DNA from: an uncultured Clostridia bacterium
Lineage (GTDB): Bacteria; Bacillota; Clostridia; Peptostreptococcales; Anaerovoracaceae
Direction of reading: 5' to 3'
NCBI GenBank assembly: GCA_934255135.1
Contig: CAKQMV010000004.1
Location: 62,001-126,000 of the forward strand
DNA length: 64,000 nt
The position numbers and the translations under genes were made by a program. Of this stretch, positions 50,646 through 57,327 are shown piece after piece. The notes below the pieces were generated by a model. The model saw nothing but the letters and a program-made list of their open reading frames with translations. It had not been told where the DNA came from and did no database searches. The first letter of the stretch is position 1. Every line of letters starts with the position of its first letter.

Positions 50646-52508
50646 ATGTCAATTACAGCTGAAACAGCTAAACAGCATGCGAACGACCCGGCAGTACTCT
50701 GCTGCAGAGCAGAAGAAGGCACACTTCTAGATCCATCAAGATTTGAGGATCCAGCAATTTTCCCAGATCTTGAGGATTCAGGACTCCTCAACACTGAGGG
50801 TGCATTCACTCTTGGACAGGTACTCAACGGAAAGACTAAGCTTACTAAGACTTGTGACTCACTCACTCCACTTACAGCTGACAACTGCGAAGGATATGAC
50901 GCAGCAGAGGCTCCAGCAGTAGAGGAGAAGGCTGAGGAAGCAGCACCTGCAGTAGAGGCAGCTCCAGTAGCAGCAGCTCCAGCAGCAACTTGCTCAGGCG
51001 GAGTTATCAAGCTTCACATCGGAGAGGGTAAGAACATCGACATCGAGCTCCCAACAGGACTTGGTGGTGGTGCAGTAGCAGTTCCTGTAGCTGAGGCAGC
51101 AGCTCCAGCAGCAGTAGCAGCAGAGGCAGCTCCAGCAGTTGAAGAGGAGAAGGTTGTTAGAGAGCTTACTAGAAAGCACTACAAGATTACTGAGGTTAAG
51201 AGAGGACCTGAGACTAAGTTTGAGGGATCAACTCTTTACATCAGAGAGGGTATCGAGGAGGAAGCAGTTGCTTCACAGGATCTCGTAACTTCAATGAAGA
51301 TCGAGGTTATCACTCCAGATAAATACCACACTTATTCAGAGACAGTAATGGATATCCAGCCAATCGCTTGCAAGGAAGACGAGTGGGCACTTGGTGAAGG
51401 ATTCACAAGAGTTCTTGATGGAGCTGTAACAGTAGTTACTGGTACAACTGACGAGGGAATCCAGATCGCTGAGTTCGGTTCATCAGAGGGTTACCTTGAT
51501 GAGAACATGATGTGGAACAGACCTGGTGCTGTTGACAAGGGCGAGATCATGATCAAGTACTTCGTTACTATCAAGAATGGTAAGAACATGGAGAGACCTG
51601 GTCCTATCGCAGCTCACTCAGCAGTAGACTATGTAACAGCTGAGATCAGAAACGCTATGAAGAAGGATCTTCCAGATGAGGCTGATGAGACTCAGGTTCT
51701 TAAGCAGATCAGAAGACCTGGTAAGAAGAAAATCGTAATCGTTAAGGAGATTATGGGACAGGGTGCTATGCACGATAATTTCCTATTCCCATCAGAGCCA
51801 GTAGGAGTACTTGGTGCTAGACCTAACGTAGATCTTGGTAACGTTCCAGTTTGCGCTTCACCACTCGAGGTTATGGATGGATGTATCCACGCTCTTACTT
51901 GCATCGGACCTGCATCAAAGGAGATGTCAAGACACTACTGGAGAGAGCCACTAGTACTTGAGGCTATCCACGATGAGGAAGTTGACCTTGTAGGTGTTAT
52001 CTTCGTTGGTTCACCACAGGCTAACTCAGAGAAGTTCTACGTATCAAACAGAGTAGGACAGACAGTAGAGATGCTCGACGTTGACGGTGCATTCGTAACT
52101 ACTGAGGGATTCGGAAACAACCACGTTGACTTCGTAACTCACATCGAGAACATCGGTAAGAGAGGAATTCCAGTTGTTGGATTCTCATTCTGCGCTGTTC
52201 AGGGTGCTCTCGTAGTAGGAAACAAGTACTGCGATGCTATGGTTGACAACAACAAGTCAAACTCAGGTATCGAGAACGAGGTACTTGCATGTAACACTCT
52301 CTGCGAGGAGGATGCTGTAAGAGGTCTTGCAATGCTCAAGGCTAAGATGGCAGGCGAGTCAGTTAAGGCTGCTGAGAGAAAGTACAACGTTAACGTTAAG
52401 AACAACAACGTTGAGCTCATCGAGAAGGCTATTGGACACGAGTTCAACCTCGTAGACAACGAGCAGGCTCTCCCAATGAGTGAGAAGAGAAAGGCTAAGT
52501 ACGACTAA
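50646..52508 (+). CDS. prdA: D-proline reductase proprotein PrdA
   Basis: 620 residues from the ATG after AAGGAGGAAGATCGAT; an earlier frame start at 50535 lies in the spacer. An N-terminal domain (MSITAETAKQHANDPAVLCC) is followed by two Ala/Pro/Glu-rich flexible linkers (about 85-115 and 140-175) around a small GGVIKLHIGEGKNIDIELP segment, then the catalytic part (HKYKITEV-like start, HTYSETVMDIQPIACK, FGSSEG). Cleavage is expected before Cys419 in ALTCIGPASKE, turning it into the pyruvoyl cofactor of a ~22-kDa subunit and leaving a ~45-kDa chain; sizes agree with the known 23 and 45 kDa subunits. D-proline is reduced to 5-aminovalerate together with PrdB. Confidence 0.95.
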   Translation: MSITAETAKQHANDPAVLCCRAEEGTLLDPSRFEDPAIFPDLEDSGLLNTEGAFTLGQVLNGKTKLTKTCDSLTPLTADNCEGYDAAEAPAVEEKAEEAAPAVEAAPVAAAPAATCSGGVIKLHIGEGKNIDIELPTGLGGGAVAVPVAEAAAPAAVAAEAAPAVEEEKVVRELTRKHYKITEVKRGPETKFEGSTLYIREGIEEEAVASQDLVTSMKIEVITPDKYHTYSETVMDIQPIACKEDEWALGEGFTRVLDGAVTVVTGTTDEGIQIAEFGSSEGYLDENMMWNRPGAVDKGEIMIKYFVTIKNGKNMERPGPIAAHSAVDYVTAEIRNAMKKDLPDEADETQVLKQIRRPGKKKIVIVKEIMGQGAMHDNFLFPSEPVGVLGARPNVDLGNVPVCASPLEVMDGCIHALTCIGPASKEMSRHYWREPLVLEAIHDEEVDLVGVIFVGSPQANSEKFYVSNRVGQTVEMLDVDGAFVTTEGFGNNHVDFVTHIENIGKRGIPVVGFSFCAVQGALVVGNKYCDAMVDNNKSNSGIENEVLACNTLCEEDAVRGLAMLKAKMAGESVKAAERKYNVNVKNNNVELIEKAIGHEFNLVDNEQALPMSEKRKAKYD

Positions 52509-52513
52509 TAATT

Positions 52514-53020
52514 ATGGGAAATACTAACAGTTTAAAATACGGCAATTGCGTTAACTACTATGAAGGTGTTGTGGTAGAAGACAGGGGTGACATTGTTACT
52601 CTTGATGTCAAAGGAAGACTAGGATACCTAGAGCTTACTAAGGACATGTTCATCGCAGAATATCCCTTCAAGCTAGGTCAGGTCGTAGGGTGGAAGATGA
52701 GTTTCCTAGAGCAGCTCCCAGGAGATGCAGGAGACAGCTATGTAAGAGGCGTTATGAATCCTGATCATACCATTTATATGGAAGCGACAGTATCTCTTGT
52801 AGAGGATTGTGCAATTTCAGTGGATATCAGTGATAATCAGGGATTCTTTAAGACCCCTATGAGAATGCTTCTCTCAGAAGTTCCATTCGAGGTTGGACAG
52901 ACTGTGGGCTGGAATATGTCAAAGATTGTTCAGCTTGGACCGGATGCTGATGACAAATATGTTAGTAACATTCATAATAGAGAAAGACGTGCTATAGAGA
53001 TTTCAAACAGAAACAACTAG
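52514..53020 (+). CDS. Proline reductase cluster protein with duplicated domain (CBO2463/CBO2479-like)
   Basis: 168 residues made of two tandem copies of a ~75-residue domain. Copy 1 has GYLELTKDMFIAEYPFKLGQVVGWKMSFLEQLPGDAGDSYVRGVMN; copy 2 has FFKTPMRMLLSEVPFEVGQTVGWNMSKIVQLGPDADDKYVSNIHN. Shared signatures are (F/P)F-x-(L/V)GQ-x-VGW-x-MS, (L/Q)LGPDADDKYV-like and a final NIHN/VMN. Between prdA and prdB, six bases after the prdA stop. A small gene at this place is seen in other proline reductase clusters; I recall the CBO2463/CBO2479 domain name for it but could not check. Function unknown; assembly or regulation factor is possible. Confidence 0.75.
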   Translation: MGNTNSLKYGNCVNYYEGVVVEDRGDIVTLDVKGRLGYLELTKDMFIAEYPFKLGQVVGWKMSFLEQLPGDAGDSYVRGVMNPDHTIYMEATVSLVEDCAISVDISDNQGFFKTPMRMLLSEVPFEVGQTVGWNMSKIVQLGPDADDKYVSNIHNRERRAIEISNRNN

Positions 53021-53032
53021 GAGGAAAATAAA

Positions 53033-53758
53033 ATGAGTTTAACAGTTGTAAAGGGATTACAATCTGAGATCTTCGTACCTGTAACTCCACCTTCAGTATT
53101 CACAAAGCCAACAAAGCCTATGAAGGAGTGGGTAGTTGGACTTGCTACTGCTGCAGGTGTACACAGAAAGGACCAGGAGAGATTCAACCTCGCTGGAGAC
53201 TTCACATGGAGAAAGATTCCAAGCGATACACCAACAGATATGCTTATGGTATCACACGGTGGATATGATAACTCTGACGTAAACAAGGACATCAACTGCA
53301 TGTTCCCAATCGATAGAATTCACGAGCTCGTAGCTGACGGAACTATCGCTGGTGAGGCTCCATTCCATGCTGGATTCATGGGTGGTGGCGGAAACATCGA
53401 GAAGTTCACTAACGAGACTGGACCAGCTATCGCTGAGATGTTTAAGGAAGAGAATGTAGACGCTGTTCTTGTAACAGCTGGATGAGGAACTTGCCACCGC
53501 TCTGCAACAATCGTGCAGAGAGCAATCGAGAAGGCTGGCGTTCCTACAATCTGTATCACAGCACTTCCACCAGTATCAAGACAGAACGGTACACCAAGAG
53601 CTGCTGCTCCACTTGTTCCAATGGGAGCTAACGCTGGTGCACCTCATGATGTTGCAATGCAGAGAGGTATCACTATCGATTCACTGAAGCTCATCGAGAC
53701 AATTGAGACTCCAGGTAAGATCGTACCTCTTCCATACGAGTACCACGCACAGATCTAA
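53033..53758 (+). CDS. prdB: D-proline reductase selenoprotein subunit PrdB
   Basis: 241 residues when the in-frame UGA at 53483-53485 is read as selenocysteine (residue 151). The sequence runs VTAG-U-GTCHRS without loss of homology, and the downstream part (TIVQRAIEKAG, CITALPPVSRQNG, RAAAPLVPMGANAGAPHD) is typical of PrdB/GrdB-like selenoenzymes. A 7-bp hairpin 15 bases after the UGA fits a bacterial SECIS. PrdB is the ~26-kDa subunit whose selenol attacks the proline C-N bond with the PrdA pyruvoyl group. TAGGAGGAAAATAAA precedes the ATG. Confidence 0.95.
53486..53525 (+). promoter_or_regulatory. SECIS element in prdB
   Basis: CTCTGCA (53500-53506) pairs with TGCAGAG (53514-53520) around the loop ACAATCG, 15 bases downstream of the UGA. 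Position, stem length and a loop G fit SelB-binding bacterial SECIS hairpins. Confidence 0.75.
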
Positions 53759-53809
53759 TTGTTCTGAATGTGGAACTAGTTCTAAACTGAATAGGACATC
53801 GGAAACGAA

Positions 53810-53838
53810 GAAGGGGCAGAGTATTCTGCCCCTTTTTT
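53810..53838 (+). terminator. Terminator after prdB
   Basis: AAGGGGCAGA/TCTGCCCCTT stem, loop GTAT, followed by TTTTT. It separates prdC-A-B from prdDE. Confidence 0.92.
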
Positions 53839-53870
53839 TAAAAAAGAAACAAATAATTATTACTTAGGTA

Positions 53871-53890
53871 TTGTGATATAATTATCACAA
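53871..53890. promoter_or_regulatory. Palindrome overlapping the prdDE promoter
   Basis: TTGTGATA-TAAT-TATCACAA is a perfect 20-base palindrome that contains an extended -10, TGATATAAT (53874-53882). A repressor bound here would block transcription. It resembles Rex/CRP-Fnr-type sites (TTGTGA...TCACAA), but the half-sites are 8 rather than 6 bases apart. Confidence 0.55.
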
Positions 53891-53943
53891 CGGGGGATAC
53901 ATTCCTCAATCTTTCAAATTTTGAGTAATGAGAGGTCACGAAT

Positions 53944-54714
53944 ATGGGTGTTCAGGAAATTGATCTTAGAAGACTTGTAATCAAATCATTCCATATGACA
54001 GACGTTGAGATGGGTGATGAGAATAAGATTACAATGGACGGCAAGCTTACAATCGATGGAAGTTATGTAGAGGAGCTTGTAGGAAGACACAGTAAAGTCA
54101 TTGAGAAGGTTGACATTCAGATTATTCAGCCTGATGATCATGACAGATTCACTAACACAATTATGGATATTATTCCGATTTCAACTAAGGTTCTTGGTAA
54201 GTGTGGTGAGGGTATCACTCATACTGTAACAGGTGTTTATGTAATGCCTACAGGAGTTGACGTTGATGGAGAGCAGGCACATGAGTTCGGTTCATCAGAG
54301 GGTAACCTCAAGGATATGCTGTATCTCAATAGAGCCGGCACACCAGCGGATACAGATATAATCATTTCTTTTGACATTACATTCAAGAAGGGTATGGGTC
54401 AGGAGAGATATGCTGTTATCGAGGCATATCATATGCTAGACGAATGGATTCAGATCTTCAGAGATCAGATGAAGAAGTTCAACGGCAACAAGGCAACTGA
54501 GAAGCATGAGTATCATGATGTTATCAGACCTGGACAGAAGAAGGTTCTTATTATCAAGGAGATGATTGCACACGGTGCAATGCTTGATACATGGATTTTC
54601 CCTAATGAGCCATCAGGAGTAGCTGGTGGTAAGTCACTTATTGATTATGGATGCATGCCAGTTATGCTGACTCCTAATGAGTTCAGAGACGGTGCAATCA
54701 AGGCAATGAACTAG
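53944..54714 (+). CDS. prdD: PrdD, paralogue of the PrdA N-terminal (beta) chain
   Basis: 256 residues. Matches the catalytic large-chain part of PrdA along its length: LVIKSFHMTDVEMG, RFTNTIMDIIPIS, HEFGSSEGNL, VIRPGQKKVLIIKEMIAHGAMLDTWIFPNEP and the last residues FRDGAIKAMN, which align with PrdA VMDGCIHALT just before its cleavage cysteine. It lacks the Ala/Pro linkers and N-terminal domain of PrdA. Encoded with prdE from its own promoter after a terminator. Role in proline metabolism is unclear. Confidence 0.9.
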   Translation: MGVQEIDLRRLVIKSFHMTDVEMGDENKITMDGKLTIDGSYVEELVGRHSKVIEKVDIQIIQPDDHDRFTNTIMDIIPISTKVLGKCGEGITHTVTGVYVMPTGVDVDGEQAHEFGSSEGNLKDMLYLNRAGTPADTDIIISFDITFKKGMGQERYAVIEAYHMLDEWIQIFRDQMKKFNGNKATEKHEYHDVIRPGQKKVLIIKEMIAHGAMLDTWIFPNEPSGVAGGKSLIDYGCMPVMLTPNEFRDGAIKAMN

Positions 54715-54724
54715 GAGGTGCGAC

Positions 54725-55201
54725 ATGGGAGTAGGTCCTTCAACTAAAGAAACATCATTACATCATTTCAGAGATCCACTTGTAGATATCGTTGGAGCTG
54801 ATTCAGGTATCGATCTTATGGGTGTTCTTGTATATGGTTCACCTGAGGGTAACGAGGAGAAAATCAGATGCTCAAGAACTGCTGCTGTTGTAGCAGAGTG
54901 CTGTAGAGCTGACGGTGTTATCGTAGAGACTGATGGCTGGGGTAACCTTGACGTAGACTACGTTAACTGCGTAAACGAGGTAGGAGAGAGAGGCATTCCG
55001 GTAGCTGGACTTAACTGGAGTGGTACTGCAGGAACTTTTGTAGTAACAAGCCCTTATCTTGACAACGTAGTTGACTTCAACAAGAATCCTGAGGGTATTG
55101 AGTCAAATATCGTAGGTGAGAACAACTACACTGCTGACGATGTAAGAGAGTGTGTTAAGAGACTTAAGATTGCTATGCTCAAGAAAGACAGAAGCAAATA
55201 G
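54725..55201 (+). CDS. prdE: PrdE, paralogue of the PrdA C-terminal (alpha) chain
   Basis: 158 residues starting MGVGPSTKETSLHHFRDPL, which aligns with PrdA CIGPASKEMSRHYWREPL immediately after the cleavage point; the pyruvoyl-forming Cys is Gly2 here, so PrdE cannot form that cofactor the same way. Further matches are IDLMGVLVYGSPEGNEEKI, VIVETDGWGNLDVDYVNCVNEVGERGIPVAGL. GGAGGTGCGAC precedes the ATG, 10 bases after prdD. Probably forms a PrdA-like but non-pyruvoyl complex with PrdD; substrate unknown. Confidence 0.9.
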   Translation: MGVGPSTKETSLHHFRDPLVDIVGADSGIDLMGVLVYGSPEGNEEKIRCSRTAAVVAECCRADGVIVETDGWGNLDVDYVNCVNEVGERGIPVAGLNWSGTAGTFVVTSPYLDNVVDFNKNPEGIESNIVGENNYTADDVRECVKRLKIAMLKKDRSK

Positions 55202-55234
55202 GTTATCTTAATATTATACTTAATAAAGCATATT

Positions 55235-55264
55235 ATATCCGGGCACAGGCTCTGTGCTCGGATA
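55235..55264. terminator. Hairpin after prdE
   Basis: ATATCCGGGCACAG and CTGTGCTCGGATAT pair (with one mismatch) around GCT. No T tract, so possibly an RNA-stabilising or processing hairpin. Confidence 0.5.
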
Positions 55265-55303
55265 TTGTGATATAAGAACTTTTATTGAAGAGAGGGTACA
55301 TAT

Positions 55304-55888
55304 ATGAAGAATCCCAACAGACAGGCCGCAATCAGGCGTTCAGAGGCTCATGGAGGCAATGATACAGATACTATAGTTGTATATAATTCAAGTAATGGTG
55401 CGACTATGAAGTACGGTGAATGGATTGCCGAAGCTCTTGATGCGGATATAATTCCATATTCAAGAAAGACTCTTGGATATGTCACTCTGTATAAGAATGT
55501 AATTTTTGGTGGCTGGATAAGAGCCGGTGAGATCACAAGATTTAACATGCTGAGACAGAATGCAGGTCAGTTCGGTCTTGACGGCAAGAATGTCTATGTA
55601 TACGGCGTAGGTCTAGGCCCTGAGAGTGAGTCATATATGAAGCTTCTGTGCAACAGAAACGGCGTTCAGAAGGAAGATTTCTTCTATCTAGAGGGTAAGT
55701 ATGATCCAGCGAAGATCAGGAAGGTTGATGCAGCTTCCCTTGCAGCTATGAAGAATACTCTTTATGGCGGAATGACAGATGCAGATGCCGAGGTTCTTAG
55801 AACAAGGATCGAGAATGGATATGATGGCATGAAGCCAGAGAACATAACAGAGCTTGTAGAGACTGTAATGAAGAATAAGGTTAGATAG
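55304..55888 (+). CDS. Flavodoxin-like protein in the proline reductase cluster
   Basis: 194 residues. After a polar N-terminal extension, the flavodoxin phosphate loop reads TIVVYNSSNGATMKYGEWIAEAL, followed by NVIFGGWIRAGEITRF, YVYGVGLGPES and EGKYDPAKI. The same landmarks (YSSKRGSTKQYAEWIAEDL, IIYGGWIRGSG, SGAYDPAKV) occur in the protein at 60976, so the two are paralogues. FMN binding and a one- or two-electron carrier role are expected; placement after prdE suggests it may serve proline reduction. Own terminator at 55911. Confidence 0.82.
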   Translation: MKNPNRQAAIRRSEAHGGNDTDTIVVYNSSNGATMKYGEWIAEALDADIIPYSRKTLGYVTLYKNVIFGGWIRAGEITRFNMLRQNAGQFGLDGKNVYVYGVGLGPESESYMKLLCNRNGVQKEDFFYLEGKYDPAKIRKVDAASLAAMKNTLYGGMTDADAEVLRTRIENGYDGMKPENITELVETVMKNKVR

Positions 55889-55910
55889 TCTTTAATGGGA
55901 TTATATGAGG

Positions 55911-55943
55911 ATAAAAGCCGACCGAAGTAGGTCGGCTTTTATA
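55911..55943 (+). terminator. Terminator of the flavodoxin gene
   Basis: ATAAAAGCCGACC/GGTCGGCTTTTAT stem with a GAAGTA loop and T-rich end. Confidence 0.88.
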
Positions 55944-56063
55944 ATGGCTTCATAATGGATAAAATTTTCGTTTTGCGGAGATATCTATAAATGAATATGT
56001 AAATATATACATGGCCCACAAAGACGCTATAGCAGGCAAATAAGGGGTATTTTAGAGTATAAG

Positions 56064-56094
56064 AAAAGCTCCTGCGAAGCATCGCAGGAGCTTT
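56064..56094 (-). terminator. Terminator of the TauE/SafE-type permease gene
   Basis: AAAGCTCCTGCGA/TCGCAGGAGCTTT stem with an AGCA loop; T-rich on the minus strand. Confidence 0.85.
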
Positions 56095-56139
56095 ATTATA
56101 TTCGACTATTAAACTATGTCGCTAAAGGTAACTTAGTAA

Positions 56140-57042
56140 TTAAGCTGCCTTCTTACCCTTGAAGTAGTCCTTGATGAACATGAGTGCAGTAACCTCTACT
56201 ACAACTACTACGATCTTGAGGAGTGTATCAAGGTTAAGGCTCTTAACGAAGAAGTAAGCGATAAGTACACCGATTGCTCCACCAAACATCTGAGTAAGTG
56301 TAGCGACCATGTCGAATCTGTTCTCCTTAACGAACTTAGGACCATTACCGAATGCCATAAGGAATGCGCATGAACCCATCATGATAGGGAATGCAGCTCC
56401 GATGTTCATTCCGAGAAGTCCAATAAGAGCCATACATGGAGCGTAAAGACCAACACCGATGTTCATAAGAGCACCGAGGAAGAAGTTAGCAACAACTCCA
56501 ATAACAAGCTTGATGCCTCTAAGCTCGAGAGCAGTTCCTACAGCTCCGAAAGGACCTACAGCTGCAGCCTTGCAAAGCATTACTATACCAAGGATAGCAA
56601 GACCAACACCCATACAAAGTCTGATGATCTGTACATCGGCCTTAGTGATAAGTGAAGCTCCTACGAATGATCCTGCTACAGCAGCAACAAGCATAAGTAT
56701 AAGTGTAAGGATGTCAAGGTCAACGAATCCGAAGAAGAAGAATGCCTCGAGACATACTGGGAAAGTATCTCCTACGTTGAGTGTTCCAGGAACGTTGATA
56801 TCGTCTACTGACTTACCAAACTTGAATGCTGATGAAGTTGGAGCGTATGATCCGATACCAAGAGTATCAAGGAAGTTACAAACAACACCTACGATTGCGT
56901 TGAATACGAGATGCTTCTTACCAGCTTCCCAATTTGCCTTACCTTCTTCTGTTGCAAGATTCTTCTTGCACTGTGCAACGACGAGTACTACGTTAAGGAG
57001 CATACCGAATGCGGCGAGTCCCTTTAATACATACATAGCCAT
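56140..57042 (-). CDS. TauE/SafE family permease
   Basis: 300 residues with about eight hydrophobic segments arranged as two repeats. NAIVGVVCNFLDTLGIGSYAPTS in the first half and LVIGVVANFFLGALMNIGVGLYAPCMA in the second are the repeated TauE/SafE signatures. Members move small anions such as sulfite, sulfoacetate or taurine products. Its position at the end of the proline reductase cluster suggests proline, 5-aminovalerate or sulfur-compound transport, none of it proven. GGAGGTTATTTT precedes the start. Confidence 0.85.
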   Translation of the reverse strand: MAMYVLKGLAAFGMLLNVVLVVAQCKKNLATEEGKANWEAGKKHLVFNAIVGVVCNFLDTLGIGSYAPTSSAFKFGKSVDDINVPGTLNVGDTFPVCLEAFFFFGFVDLDILTLILMLVAAVAGSFVGASLITKADVQIIRLCMGVGLAILGIVMLCKAAAVGPFGAVGTALELRGIKLVIGVVANFFLGALMNIGVGLYAPCMALIGLLGMNIGAAFPIMMGSCAFLMAFGNGPKFVKENRFDMVATLTQMFGGAIGVLIAYFFVKSLNLDTLLKIVVVVVEVTALMFIKDYFKGKKAA

Positions 57043-57312
57043 AAAATAACCTCCGTAAGTAAAAAATAAATAGAAAATAGAAATTATCCGTCCAGAGTCT
57101 TCCCCCGAAAAGACTCGGTTTTCTTATGAGCCTATTTTATAGAAATCCTCGATAATAGTCAATTGATTTTGAAGATTATGTGATAAATCTTTCACAAAGA
57201 TGACGGTTATGTGAACAATAGTTGTGGCAAAAATGCCGTAAACAGTGGGTTTTCAGCGCATTATTATGCTTTGTACTAAATTGTATTTTTTGATAAAAGC
57301 AACATGATTTTT

Positions 57313-57321
57313 TGTTATAAT
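57313..57321 (+). promoter_or_regulatory. Extended -10 promoter abutting the dnaE start codon
   Basis: TGTTATAAT ends six bases before ATG 57328, so transcription should begin at or next to the A of the start codon. A poor -35 (TTGATA at 57290-57295, 20-base spacer) is available, but the extended -10 may suffice. Confidence 0.6.
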
Positions 57322-57327
57322 CAGTGC

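Noticed and set aside
53483..53485. prdB as a nonsense-mutated pseudogene
   Set aside because: The reading continues with full similarity after the UGA, which sits at the known selenocysteine position and is followed by a SECIS-like hairpin.
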